A DNA stretch of 64,000 nucleotides from Rhodobacteraceae bacterium UBA6213 (GTDB taxonomy: Bacteria > Pseudomonadota > Alphaproteobacteria > Rhodobacterales > Rhodobacteraceae): NCBI GenBank assembly GCA_002421605.1, contig DISJ01000013.1, positions 9,926 to 73,925 on the forward strand, written 5' to 3'. Of this stretch, positions 7,842-16,402 are shown one piece after another (the stretch's first letter is position 1; the number at the start of each line of letters is the position of its first letter). The notes under the pieces were generated by a model, which was not told the DNA's origin, ran no database searches, and worked only from the letters and a program-made list of their open reading frames with translations. The position numbers and the translations under genes were made by a program.

Positions 7842-9533
7842 ATGCGGCTCCGCCCCCGTCAGAAAACCTTCGTCGAGCGCAGCATTGCTGCGCTTGATGC
7901 CCACGGCAACACGCTGGGTATCGCGCCAACCGGCGCGGGAAAGACGATCATGCTGTCGGCGGTCACCGGGGAGGTGATCGGCGATAGCGCCGCCAAGGCC
8001 TGCGTGCTGGCGCATCGCGATGAATTGACCGACCAGAACCGGGGCAAGTTCGCCCGGGTCAATCCGGGCCTGACCACCTCGGTCATCGATGCCAGCGCCA
8101 AGTCATGGGCGGGTCAGGTCGCCTTCGCCATGGTCCCCACGTTGGCACGGACATCGAACCTGGCCGCCATGCCGCGCCTTGACCTCTTGGTGATCGACGA
8201 AGCGCACCATGCGGTGGCCGACAGCTACCGCCGCATCATCGACCGGGTGCGCGACGCCAATCCCGATGCCCGCATCTTTGGGGTCACCGCCACGCCGAAC
8301 CGCGGCGATCGCAAGGGCCTGCGCGAGGTGTTCGACAATGTCGCCGACCAGGTCCGGCTGGGCGAGTTGATCGCCTCGGGTCACCTTGTGCCGCCCCGCA
8401 CTTTCGTTATCGACGTGGGCGTGCAGGACGAATTGCGGTCTGTCCGCAAGACCCTGTCGGATTTCGACATGGCCGAAGTGGCGGGCATCATGGACCGCGC
8501 GCCGGTCACCGATGAGGTGATCCGCCATTGGAAAGAAAAGGCGGGCGACCGCCAGACCGTCATCTTCTGTTCTACCGTCGCCCATGCCGAACATGTCACC
8601 GAAGCCTTCCGCGCGGCCGGGATCACGACGGCGCTGATCCACGGCGATCTGGCGTCCGACATCCGCAAGGCCATCCTTGTCGACTATGCGACGGGCAATA
8701 TCCGCGTCATCGTGAACGTCGCTGTGCTGACCGAGGGCTGGGATCACCCGCCCACCTCCTGCGTTGTGCTGCTGCGCCCCAGTTCCTACAAGTCCACCAT
8801 GATCCAGATGGTCGGGCGCGGCCTGCGCATCGTGGATCCGGAAGAGCACCCCGGCATCGTGAAAACCGATTGCGTCGTGCTGGACTTCGGCACTTCCAGC
8901 CTGATCCACGGCACGCTGGAACAGGATGTCGATCTCGAGGGCAAGACCGAGGCTGGTGAGGCCCCGACGAAATCCTGCCCCGGCTGCAGCGCTGAAATCC
9001 CGCTGGCCGCAATCGAATGCCCTCTCTGTGGCGAGGTTTTCCCGCGGGAGGATGACGATGCCGGTGAAGGCGGTGGCGTAGCCCCTCTGTCGGGTTTCAT
9101 CATGACAGAGATCGATCTGTTGAAGCGGTCCAGCTTCGCATGGGTCGACCTTTTCGGCACCGATGATGCGATGATGGCAACCGGCTTCACGGCCTGGGGC
9201 GGTATCTTTTGGCTGGATGGGGTCTGGTTTGCCGTAGGCGGGGCGAAGGGCGAACGCCCGCACCTGCTGGGCGTCGGTGAACGCACCGTCTGCCTCGCGC
9301 AGGCCGACGACTGGCTGAACACCCATGAAACCGACGAAAGCGCCTTCAAGACCCGTTCCTGGTTGCGCCAGCCGCCGACCGAAAAGCAGCTGCAATACTT
9401 GGCCCCCGAGTGCCGCCATGACTTCGGCCTGACGCGCTACCGCGCCTCGGCGCTGATGACCTTCGGCTTCAACAAGCGCGCCATCCGCCAGCTCATCGAC
9501 AGCGCGGCCAGCCCCGAACGGAGGGCGGCATGA
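7842..9533 (+). CDS. SF2 DEAD/DEAH-box helicase with zinc ribbon
   Basis: 563 aa. Motif I APTGAGKT at residues 28-35, motif II DEAH at 119-122, motif III TAT near 149, and motif VI QMVGRGLRI near 310 give a complete superfamily 2 helicase core. A CPGC...CPLC zinc ribbon follows near residues 380-400. The C-terminal part of about 130 residues is an accessory domain. It probably unwinds DNA or remodels forks during phage replication and recombination, in line with the neighbouring ATPase, nuclease and primase. Confidence 0.9.
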   Translation: MRLRPRQKTFVERSIAALDAHGNTLGIAPTGAGKTIMLSAVTGEVIGDSAAKACVLAHRDELTDQNRGKFARVNPGLTTSVIDASAKSWAGQVAFAMVPTLARTSNLAAMPRLDLLVIDEAHHAVADSYRRIIDRVRDANPDARIFGVTATPNRGDRKGLREVFDNVADQVRLGELIASGHLVPPRTFVIDVGVQDELRSVRKTLSDFDMAEVAGIMDRAPVTDEVIRHWKEKAGDRQTVIFCSTVAHAEHVTEAFRAAGITTALIHGDLASDIRKAILVDYATGNIRVIVNVAVLTEGWDHPPTSCVVLLRPSSYKSTMIQMVGRGLRIVDPEEHPGIVKTDCVVLDFGTSSLIHGTLEQDVDLEGKTEAGEAPTKSCPGCSAEIPLAAIECPLCGEVFPREDDDAGEGGGVAPLSGFIMTEIDLLKRSSFAWVDLFGTDDAMMATGFTAWGGIFWLDGVWFAVGGAKGERPHLLGVGERTVCLAQADDWLNTHETDESAFKTRSWLRQPPTEKQLQYLAPECRHDFGLTRYRASALMTFGFNKRAIRQLIDSAASPERRAA

Positions 9534-9536
9534 CCC

Positions 9537-9947
9537 ATGGCCTCCATCACCCCCATCACGGCCGAGGACCGGCGGCGGCTCTGGCATCCGCGTGGAACGC
9601 TATGTGCAGTCTGCCGGCAACCCACCCATGGTTTTGGCTGGTTCGATCCGTACCGGTCGAAGCGACCCCGGCCATCGGTCTGGTTCTGCTCGATGCCCTG
9701 CCAGTCCTTCTGGACGCGCTTGGCGCGGGAGCGTGTGGCCATGGTTGACCTGACCGATGAAGAACGCGCCGCCATCGCCATCACCATGAAACGTGTCGCC
9801 CTGCTGATGGACGAGATCGGATGGGCCACCCCGTTGGCCGGTCTGACCGAGGCACAGGTCCGCGCCCTGATCGAGGAATCCGTCGAAGGCTTCCGCGAGG
9901 CCATGTCCGACATCGCCAAAGCCAATGCGCCGGAGGTGCCGTTTTGA
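9537..9947 (+). CDS. DUF6511-like phage protein
   Basis: 136 aa. The N-terminus carries a Cys pair (LCAVCRQP, near residues 22-30) and a second Cys pair region (WFCSMPCQ near 48-55), which could bind zinc. A helical C-terminal domain follows (EERAAIAITMKRVALLMDEI). The layout matches a small family found beside phage helicases in Rhodobacterales (DUF6511, family name from memory). Molecular role unknown. Its stop overlaps the next start. Confidence 0.6.
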   Translation: MASITPITAEDRRRLWHPRGTLCAVCRQPTHGFGWFDPYRSKRPRPSVWFCSMPCQSFWTRLARERVAMVDLTDEERAAIAITMKRVALLMDEIGWATPLAGLTEAQVRALIEESVEGFREAMSDIAKANAPEVPF

Positions 9948-10768
9948 CACTGGATTTCAACCGCCGCCCCAGCTTTGCCGACCGGGTTAATTCGGCTGTC
10001 GACCAGGCGATGACGGCCGATCAGGCGACGCGCACGCCCCGCGACTATCTTGGCGGATCGCGCCTCGGCCAAGCATGCGAGCGTGCCCTGCAGTTCGAAT
10101 TCACGGCCACGCCAAAGGACGAAGGCCAGGATTTCACCGGCCGGTCGCTGCGCATCTTTGCCATCGGCCATGCGCTTGAAGATCTGGCGGTCGCTTGGCT
10201 GCGCGGCGCGGGCTTTGATCTCTACGCCCGAAAGGGCAACCGCCCCGATGGCGGCCAGTTCGGTTTCTCCGTCGCCGGCGGCCGGGTGCGCGGCCATGTC
10301 GACGGTATCATCGCCAAAGGGCCTGAAAGTCTCGGACTGGCCGTTCCCGCGCTCTGGGAATGCAAGACCATGAACGCCAAAAACTGGCGTGCCTGCATCA
10401 AGGACGGGGTCACCATTTCGAAGCCGGTCTATGCCGCCCAGATCGCCCTCTACCAGGCCTACATGGAAGCCAGCGTGCCCGGCATCAGCGCCGCGCCAGC
10501 TGTGTTCACTGCCATCAACAAGGATACGGCCGAGATGCACCACGAGTTGGTGCCCTTCGATGCCGCCCTCGCACAGCGCATGTCCGACCGGGCGGTGCGT
10601 ATCCTGCGGGCGACAGACGCGGGCGAATTGCTGCCCCGCATCGCCACCAGCCGCGACTTCTTTGAATGCCGCTTCTGCCCGTGGGCCGAACGCTGCTGGA
10701 GTGAGCGGCGTCCCGGAAACTCTCCAGTGGCGCGTTTCAGCCACGAACGGGCGGAGCCCTCGGCATGA
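9944..10768 (+). CDS. PD-(D/E)XK nuclease with Cas4/AddB-like Fe-S cluster
   Basis: 274 aa. The start is a TTG at 9944 overlapping the previous stop, with CGGAGG at 9931-9936. Nuclease motifs are GHVDG (D120) and ECK (E139, K141). Four cysteines, C45 at the N-terminus and C242, C245 and C251 at the C-terminus, are arranged as in Cas4/AddB-type nucleases, where they hold an iron-sulfur cluster. It probably resects DNA ends for the Sak4/SSB recombination pathway. No CRISPR array or cas gene is nearby, so a Cas4 role in spacer capture is not supported. Confidence 0.8.
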   Translation: MTLDFNRRPSFADRVNSAVDQAMTADQATRTPRDYLGGSRLGQACERALQFEFTATPKDEGQDFTGRSLRIFAIGHALEDLAVAWLRGAGFDLYARKGNRPDGGQFGFSVAGGRVRGHVDGIIAKGPESLGLAVPALWECKTMNAKNWRACIKDGVTISKPVYAAQIALYQAYMEASVPGISAAPAVFTAINKDTAEMHHELVPFDAALAQRMSDRAVRILRATDAGELLPRIATSRDFFECRFCPWAERCWSERRPGNSPVARFSHERAEPSA

Positions 10769-13068
10769 GCGACGACAATATCATCCATTTCAATCCCTGG
10801 CAGGATTTCAACGACGCGCCCTCGATCGAGGATCCGTTCGGCGTCGAACCGGACCCTGCGCAGATCGAGACCTTCCTCGATGTCGTGTTCGGCTATTCCG
10901 ACGGTCTGATCCCGGTCCGGGGTTTTGTCGACATGGGACAGGGCAAGGAGGGACGGCCCCACAATATCTGGATCGGCGCCGATGCCACCGCGCCGGACAA
11001 GCTCGCGACATTTGCCAACTGGGCCTGGCGCGAAGGGGCGGCCGTCTATGTGATCCCCGGCACGGTCGCCGAGGTCGGACAGGCCAAATCCGCCGATGTG
11101 CTGCAGATGCAGGCACTGGTCGTCGATCTCGACGCGGGCGACATCCCCGCCAAGCTCGAGCATCTGCTGCACCATCTTGGCCAGCCCACCCTGATCATCG
11201 AGAGCGGCGGTCGCACCTCAGAGGGCGCCAGCAAGCTGCATGTCTGGTGGAAGCTGACCGAACCCGCCGAGGGGGCGGCGCTGGCCGAGCTCTGTCGCCT
11301 GCGGGGCGAGATCGCGCTCAAGGTCGGCGGCGACACCCATTTCCGCTCCGCCCATCAGCCGATCCGGGTGGCAGGGTCGGTTTATCACAAGCACGGTCAT
11401 CAGCGCCTGGTGCAGATCCGCGAGCAGCATGCCGTGGAAGTCGATCTCGACGAGTTCGCGGAACGGGTGGCGGAGATGCCGCCGATCCCGGGCGCAGGCA
11501 TGACCAGCAGCGGGGCCGTCGCCCCCGGCAAGCCGTCGCTCGACGCCGTGCTGACCACGCCGATCCGGGAAGGCGATCAGGATGAGTGGAGCCGCTTCAC
11601 CGGGGCCAGCGTCGCCATCGGGCATTTCCTGCGCATGGTGCATGAGGGCCGGATGTCGCCCGACGATGGCTGGGAGGCAATCCGGGGCTACAATGCCGCA
11701 GCCCTTCGCCCGAGCTGGCCAGAGGATCGCCTGAAGGCGGAATCCGAGCGGCTCTGGGCCAGGCATATCGAGAAGAACGGCCCGCCGCTGATCCGGCTCG
11801 ACACATCGGCCGCGGCACGAAACCAGCCGGGGCCACTGTCGTCCTTCACGTTGGGCGCCTTGCTCGACGACCGGTCCCCCATGCCTGAGGACCTGATCGC
11901 CCCGCGCGTGCTGACGCCGGGCGGCCTGCTGGTGCTGGGCGGCGCCCCGAAGGTGGGCAAGAGCGATTTCCTGATCTCCTGGTTGGTGCACATGGCGGCC
12001 GGGATCCCGTTCCTCGGCTTCACCCCGCCGCGACCCCTGCGGGTTTTCTACCTGCAGGCGGAGATCCAGTACCACTACCTGCGCGAACGTCTGCAGCAGA
12101 TCGCCCTGCCGCCGCTTGTGATTGCCGCCGCGCGCGCGACCTTTGTCGCCACCCCGAAGCTGAAGCTGCTTTTGAACGAGGATGGCATCGCCAAGATCAC
12201 CGAGGCAATCCGCGTCGCTTTCCCTGATGCGCCGCCTGACATCCTTTGCATCGACCCGATCCGGAACCTCTTTGACGGCGGCCCCGAGGGCGGTGGTGAG
12301 AACGACAACGACGCGATGATGTTCTTTCTCAAGGATCGGGTGGAGGTGCTGCGCGAGGCGGTGAACCCGGGTGCGGGCGTGATCCTCGCCCACCACACTC
12401 GCAAGGCGGCCAAAAACCAGGTCAAGGACGATCCGTTCCTGGCGCTCTCAGGGGCCAGCGCGCTGCGCGGCTTCTACACCTCTGGCCTGATCATGCATCG
12501 CCCCGACGAAGACCGGAGCGAGCGCAGACTGGAGATCGAGTTGCGCAATGGTCCTGCGCTACCCGCCATGATCATCGACAAGGTGCAGGGCGCATGGGTG
12601 CAAATCGATGCCCGGTATGAGCGGCTGGTCCGGCAGGAAACGGGCGCCAAACATGATGCCGAGCGGCTACGCAAACGAGACGTGATCCTTGGCATCCTGT
12701 TTGAGGAAGCGGTCGAAGGGCGCCTTTACACCTCCACACAGTTTGGCGATGCCTTTGAGAACAAGGCTGGGCTTGGCAGCAAATACACAATCCGAGACCG
12801 CTTGGCCGTCCTGTCGACCAAGGGACAGGTGAAATTTCGTCGCGACGCGACCGAGTTCGACTACCCGAACGTACGATCCCGGTTTGGCTACCTCTGCGTC
12901 GAGGGTATGCGGTTTGGCCACGCGCCAGTGATCAACCCCGAGACAGGCGAGGTTCTCGGTGAAGGGGTGACAGTTCATCCCAGCCACTACAAATGCCCCC
13001 ATTCCGGGGTCTGTCTCGAGGTCGAAAATCCCGCCGTCTGGGTCTACCCGGAGGGCGTCAATGACTGA
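10765..13068 (+). CDS. phage primase-helicase (AEP-like primase plus RepA-type ATPase)
   Basis: 767 aa. The first about 250 residues resemble an archaeo-eukaryotic primase domain (VVDLDAGD near residue 120, then SKLHVWWKLTE and HQPIRVAGS). The middle is a RepA/AAA_25-type hexameric helicase with Walker A GGAPKVGKS at 392-400, Walker B ILCID near 493-497 and sensor ILAHHTRKA near 542. The C-terminus has a winged-helix-like part and a Cys pair region (YKCPHSGVC). It probably starts and drives replication of the phage genome. It overlaps the nuclease gene by four bases. Confidence 0.85.
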   Translation: MSDDNIIHFNPWQDFNDAPSIEDPFGVEPDPAQIETFLDVVFGYSDGLIPVRGFVDMGQGKEGRPHNIWIGADATAPDKLATFANWAWREGAAVYVIPGTVAEVGQAKSADVLQMQALVVDLDAGDIPAKLEHLLHHLGQPTLIIESGGRTSEGASKLHVWWKLTEPAEGAALAELCRLRGEIALKVGGDTHFRSAHQPIRVAGSVYHKHGHQRLVQIREQHAVEVDLDEFAERVAEMPPIPGAGMTSSGAVAPGKPSLDAVLTTPIREGDQDEWSRFTGASVAIGHFLRMVHEGRMSPDDGWEAIRGYNAAALRPSWPEDRLKAESERLWARHIEKNGPPLIRLDTSAAARNQPGPLSSFTLGALLDDRSPMPEDLIAPRVLTPGGLLVLGGAPKVGKSDFLISWLVHMAAGIPFLGFTPPRPLRVFYLQAEIQYHYLRERLQQIALPPLVIAAARATFVATPKLKLLLNEDGIAKITEAIRVAFPDAPPDILCIDPIRNLFDGGPEGGGENDNDAMMFFLKDRVEVLREAVNPGAGVILAHHTRKAAKNQVKDDPFLALSGASALRGFYTSGLIMHRPDEDRSERRLEIELRNGPALPAMIIDKVQGAWVQIDARYERLVRQETGAKHDAERLRKRDVILGILFEEAVEGRLYTSTQFGDAFENKAGLGSKYTIRDRLAVLSTKGQVKFRRDATEFDYPNVRSRFGYLCVEGMRFGHAPVINPETGEVLGEGVTVHPSHYKCPHSGVCLEVENPAVWVYPEGVND

Positions 13069-13204
13069 CTTTGACTTCATGTCGAGGCACTTCGACTTCG
13101 ACTTGCCTTTGTCATATTTCAACGAAAACAATGGCTTACGGAAGTCGAAGTCGAAGTCGTCGGCCACGCCCCTTCGACTTCAAAAAACGGTGAAATCCAA
13201 ATGA
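13061..13204 (+). CDS. possible 47-aa repeat-encoded peptide
   Basis: An ATG at 13061 overlaps the primase stop, with GGAGGG at 13050-13055. The frame runs 47 codons and encodes DFDF-type and KSKSKS segments, both produced by ACTTCGACTTCG/GAAGTCGAAG repeats in the DNA. The strong ribosome binding site and coupling favour translation. The repeat-driven composition leaves open that the DNA itself (hairpin or origin) is what is selected. Function unknown. Confidence 0.4.
   Translation: MTDFDFMSRHFDFDLPLSYFNENNGLRKSKSKSSATPLRLQKTVKSK
13090..13156. repeat. 15-bp inverted repeat of TTCGAC units, candidate phage origin or operator
   Basis: CTTCGACTTCGACTT (13090-13104) is the exact reverse complement of 13142-13156, separated by 37 bases. 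Further copies of the unit flank it (TTTGACTTC about 13069-13077, CTTCGACTTC about 13172-13181). Repeats directly after a primase-helicase gene are a common layout for phage replication origins. This is inference; a regulatory hairpin is the alternative. Confidence 0.45.
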
Positions 13205-13427
13205 AATCAATTGGATGCACCCAAAATAAGTCAAAGAGAATGAAGCCCCCATACTACGTATGGGGAGGCCAACCAGCAGGTTTGGCCTCTCTCCCCATCC
13301 GTATGGGTTATCCGCGTGCGCCTCCTATGGGCGGATCTGTCGGACGACGATGGCCAGTACCGCCAAGCACAATGCCACCGCCGCCCTCCACCAAAAACGA
13401 ATCCCCCTCATTCAACGGAGACCCATC
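13205..13427. promoter_or_regulatory. structured leader with CCCCATAC-TAC-GTATGGGG dyad
   Basis: This gap of about 220 bases holds a perfect 8-bp dyad at 13247-13265. Next is an imperfect GGCCAACC/GGTTTGGCC pair, then a smaller CCCAT/ATGGG pair near 13294-13307. Together they could form a structured 5' leader or an operator for the resolvase operon. No gene was found in it. Confidence 0.4.
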
Positions 13428-13964
13428 ATGGCATCGACGACTCTGACTCTGACCGAGCCCCAGGCAAAGCCCCCATTGTCGGGCGCATCCCCGCGGCTCA
13501 TGGCAACCATCGCCCTCGATCTCGGCACCACAACCGGCTGGGCGCTGCGCGGATACGACGGGCTGATCACCAGTGGCACCGCCAGCTTCCGCCCCGGACG
13601 TTTCGACGGTGGCGGCATGCGCTACCTGCGCTTCGCCAACTGGCTGACCGAGATCGATCGCCTGTCTGGACCGATCTCGGCCATCTGGTTCGAAGAGGTG
13701 CGGCGCCATGCAGGCACCGACGCCGCCCACGTCTATGGCGGCCTGATGGCCAGCTTGACCAGTTGGGCCGAGCTGCGGGGCATCCCGTATCAAGGCGTCC
13801 CCGTCGGCACGATCAAACGGCACGCCACCGGCAAGGGCAATGCCGACAAGGAGGCGATGATCGCCGCCGCCCGGGCCCGTGGCTTCAGCCCGGACGACGA
13901 CAACGAGGCCGACGCCATCGCGATCCTGCTCTGGGCAATCGAGACGAACGGAGGTTTGGCATGA
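13428..13964 (+). CDS. RuvC-like Holliday junction resolvase
   Basis: 178 aa. The start is the ATG at 13428 with GGAG at 13417-13420. The RNase H-like fold motifs of RuvC are present: IALDLGTTTGWAL with Asp31, WFEE with Glu89/90, and DNEADA with Asp158 and Asp162 as likely metal ligands. Phage RuvC-like enzymes cut branched DNA before packaging. The gene sits at the end of the replication module and overlaps the next small gene by four bases. Confidence 0.8.
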   Translation: MASTTLTLTEPQAKPPLSGASPRLMATIALDLGTTTGWALRGYDGLITSGTASFRPGRFDGGGMRYLRFANWLTEIDRLSGPISAIWFEEVRRHAGTDAAHVYGGLMASLTSWAELRGIPYQGVPVGTIKRHATGKGNADKEAMIAAARARGFSPDDDNEADAIAILLWAIETNGGLA

Positions 13965-14161
13965 GGTGGCATCCCCACGGCTACGGCGGTCAGCGTCGCG
14001 ATCCTGAGCAGGTCAAGCGCCAGGGCTGGCACGAACAGGGCGTGCTGGCGGTGTCGGCCGACGATCAGCGGCTGACCTGGCCCGAACGCGAACTGGTCGA
14101 GCAGTTGGGCACAAAACTCTACGGCTCACGCCCCAAGACACGCGAGGTGCGCCATGGTTGA
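13961..14161 (+). CDS. small hypothetical phage protein
   Basis: 66 aa, very basic N-terminus (MRWHPHGYGGQRRDPEQ). It starts at an ATG inside the stop of the RuvC-like gene and its own stop overlaps the next gene by eight bases, so it is translated as part of this operon. No recognised domain. Confidence 0.6.
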   Translation: MRWHPHGYGGQRRDPEQVKRQGWHEQGVLAVSADDQRLTWPERELVEQLGTKLYGSRPKTREVRHG

Positions 14162-14531
14162 TCGCGAATGGACCGCCGAGTGCGTCGCCGACCATTTCGA
14201 GGAAGCCTTCCGCACCCTGCGCAAGTTGCCGCCGGTCAAAGCGCAGGGGTTCTTCAACGCCTGGCCACAGATCGTTCGCACCAGCCGCGAGATCGCCGCG
14301 ATGGAACCCGAACCCATGCGGGTCTGGCCCTCGGCCGCTGCGATCACCCGGCTGGAGCAGACCTCGGACTGGGTGCTGTGGATCGAGGAGGCCGAGCGCA
14401 AGCTCGTGTGGTCCCGCGCCGCCCGCGTACCGTGGAAGCAGATCAGCGGGGATATGGGCTGCGACCGCACGACCGCATGGCGACGCTGGCAGCTGGCGCT
14501 GACCAAGATTGCGGCGCGACTGAATGCGTGA
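14154..14531 (+). CDS. DUF6362-like helix-turn-helix phage protein
   Basis: 125 aa. The C-terminus (VPWKQISGDMGCDRTTAWRR) is a clear helix-turn-helix, while the N-terminal 60 residues are helical. The layout fits the DUF6362 family of phage DNA-binding proteins (family name from memory). It is the last gene before the terminator at 14605-14639 and could regulate the switch to the methyltransferase or late genes. That role is inferred only from position. Confidence 0.65.
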   Translation: MVDREWTAECVADHFEEAFRTLRKLPPVKAQGFFNAWPQIVRTSREIAAMEPEPMRVWPSAAAITRLEQTSDWVLWIEEAERKLVWSRAARVPWKQISGDMGCDRTTAWRRWQLALTKIAARLNA

Positions 14532-14604
14532 GCGACTCCAATGTGTTGCAACACTTTTCTGTTCGACATCTGCAACATGTTCGTGCTATTCCGAAGGCAA
14601 GATG

Positions 14605-14639
14605 GGGAGAGTACGCCGGAAAGGCTCGCTCTCCCTTTT
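14605..14639 (+). terminator. rho-independent terminator ending the early operon
   Basis: GGGAGAG (14605-14611) pairs with CTCTCCC (14629-14635). Inside is a second short GCC-GGAAA-GGC stem, and TTTT follows. It lies about 75 bases after the stop of the DUF6362-like gene and is the clearest intrinsic terminator in the prophage. Confidence 0.75.
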
Positions 14640-14660
14640 GCTTTGGCGCGGATGCCGTGG

Positions 14661-14700
14661 TGGACCCCAGAGTCCGGGCCGGACTCCAGATCGGGGTCCA
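14661..14700. repeat. nested inverted repeat
   Basis: TGGACCCC (14661-14668) pairs with GGGGTCCA (14693-14700). Between them AGTCCGG-G-CCGGACT (14671-14685) forms a second dyad. The inner dyad contains the first GGANTCC site (14681-14687). Probably a binding site or structured element linked to the GGANTCC cluster downstream. Confidence 0.5.
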
Positions 14701-15039
14701 AAGGGGTCGAAACGAAGTTGGCAGGCAGTTGACCGAGTGCGAGGATGGAGAGCTGTTTTTCTGATCAAGCGGTGACCGAACGGGACTGAGCGGAAACTCT
14801 AACCCTTTGTTTTCCGGTTCCTTTCTGGCAGAAAACGTATGCTGGGGGGCGAAGCGCGGCACATCGCTAGCGACAGGGCCGGATTTTTGGGAAGCCACCC
14901 CCTCCGGAATCCACCCCTGAACCGCAAATAACAACGTAATAACAATGGCTTGTCTGGTGGACTCCGGGGTGGATACCCTGGACTCCGGAGTCCAGTCGGA
15001 AGCCAGTGAAATCCGACGTGGATTCCACATCCGGAGTCC
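14681..15039. promoter_or_regulatory. seven GGANTCC palindromes upstream of the DNA methyltransferase
   Basis: GGANTCC occurs at 14681, 14906, 14959, 14980, 14987, 15020 and 15033. Six copies lie within 134 bases just before the methyltransferase start, and an adjacent pair makes an 18-bp perfect palindrome at 14978-14995. A six-specified-base motif is expected about once in 4 kb. Each site contains GANTC, the target of CcrM-type alphaproteobacterial methyltransferases. It could be the operator or the methylation target that controls the gene; this is inference. Confidence 0.6.
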
Positions 15040-15079
15040 AGCCCGCAAGCCACGCCCATCCGGCAACAGGAAAACCCAT

Positions 15080-16402
15080 ATGACCCTCAGCTTCGCCCCG
15101 GAGCGCATCGAGCAATGGCCGCTCGCGCGCTTGCAGCCCTATGCCCGCAATGCGAAGGCGCATGGCGCGGATCAGGTCGCGAAGATCGCCGCCAGCATGG
15201 CCGAGTTCGGCTGGACCGTGCCTTGTCTTGTGGCCGAGGATGGCGAGTTGATCGCGGGCCACGGGCGTGTCCTGGCTGCAACGCAGCTCGGGCTGACCGA
15301 GGCACCGGTGATCGTGCTCGGGCACCTGACCGAGGCGCAGCGCCGGGCGTATCGCATCGCCGACAATCGGCTGACGGAACTCGGCGCCTGGGATGAAGCG
15401 CTGCTCTCGGCCGAGTTGAACGACTTGCTGGCCGAGGATTTCGACCTGTCGCTGGTCGGCTTCTCCGATGGCGAGTTGGACAAACTGCTGGCCTTCGTGC
15501 CGGAGGGGGACGGGCAAGAAGGTGGCGCCGGGGGCTCGGTGCCGCCGGTGACCATCCCCGAACCGCCGCGCAACCCGGCATCGCGGACGGGCGATCTGTG
15601 GATCCTCGGCGATCACCGGCTGCTGTGTGGTGACAGCACCAACGTCGCTGATGTCCGCCGTCTGATGAATGGCGAGCGGGCGATCCTGTTCGCGACAGAC
15701 CCGCCCTATCTCGTGGATTACGACGGCTCAAACCACCCGACCCGCAACAAGGACTGGTCGGCGTCCTATGGCACCACCTGGGACGATAGCAGCCAGGGGG
15801 CCGATCTCTACGATGGCTTCATAACCGCCGCGGTGACGGAAGCCATCGCCGACGATGCCGCGTGGTACTGCTGGCATGCCTCGCGCCGTCAGACGATGCT
15901 GGAGGCATGCTGGGAAAAGGCCGGTGCCTTTGTGCACCAGCAGATCATCTGGGTGAAAGACCGTGGGGTTCTGACCCGGTCGCATTACCTGTGGAAGCAC
16001 GAGCCCTGCTTCATGGGCTGGCGTCGGCCGAACCGCCCGCCGAAGGTGGCGGAAGAAACGCTGCCGTCGACATGGGCGCTGCCCAGCTTCGTCAAGGACG
16101 AACGCCCCGACCACCCGACGCCGAAACCGCTCGACGCCTTCGGGATCCCGATGCGTCAGCATGTGGCACGGGGCGGGCTCTGCTATGAGCCGTTCTGCGG
16201 TTCGGGTTCGCAGATCATGGCGGGCGAGGCCAATGGTCGCCGCGTCTTCGCGATGGAAATCAGCCCGGCCTACATCGATGTTGCCGTCGAGCGCTGGCAG
16301 GCCGACACCGGTCGTGACGCGATCCTAGACGGGGATGGCCGCACCTTTGCGCAGGTGAAGGCCGAGAGGCCGGGCGAGAAGCCGGACGCCGACGCAGCAT
16401 GA
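15080..16402 (+). CDS. ParB-domain beta-class DNA methyltransferase
   Basis: 440 aa. The start is the ATG at 15080; an upstream in-frame extension crosses the GGANTCC palindromes and is unlikely to be coding. Residues 1-95 are a ParB/Srx-type N-terminal domain (LIAGHGRVLAA motif). The methyltransferase part has the catalytic DPPY at 207-210 and, later, the SAM-binding FCGSGSQ at 372-378. This permuted order is typical of beta-class N6-adenine or N4-cytosine enzymes, the class that includes CcrM. It is likely to protect phage DNA or regulate phage genes. It overlaps the next gene by four bases. Confidence 0.85.
   Translation: MTLSFAPERIEQWPLARLQPYARNAKAHGADQVAKIAASMAEFGWTVPCLVAEDGELIAGHGRVLAATQLGLTEAPVIVLGHLTEAQRRAYRIADNRLTELGAWDEALLSAELNDLLAEDFDLSLVGFSDGELDKLLAFVPEGDGQEGGAGGSVPPVTIPEPPRNPASRTGDLWILGDHRLLCGDSTNVADVRRLMNGERAILFATDPPYLVDYDGSNHPTRNKDWSASYGTTWDDSSQGADLYDGFITAAVTEAIADDAAWYCWHASRRQTMLEACWEKAGAFVHQQIIWVKDRGVLTRSHYLWKHEPCFMGWRRPNRPPKVAEETLPSTWALPSFVKDERPDHPTPKPLDAFGIPMRQHVARGGLCYEPFCGSGSQIMAGEANGRRVFAMEISPAYIDVAVERWQADTGRDAILDGDGRTFAQVKAERPGEKPDADAA

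Noticed and set aside
8103..9587. Long minus-strand open frame opposite the SF2 helicase
   Set aside because: Shadow of a gene with all helicase motifs on the plus strand; the product has no recognisable features.
13090..13181. CRISPR-like repeats
   Set aside because: Units are six to ten bases, in both orientations and without regular spacers; no cas genes nearby, and the Cas4-like nuclease belongs to the phage recombination set.
14945..15079. 45-codon N-terminal extension of the methyltransferase
   Set aside because: It is encoded by the GGANTCC palindromes, has no ribosome binding site, and the ParB domain begins at the ATG at 15080.
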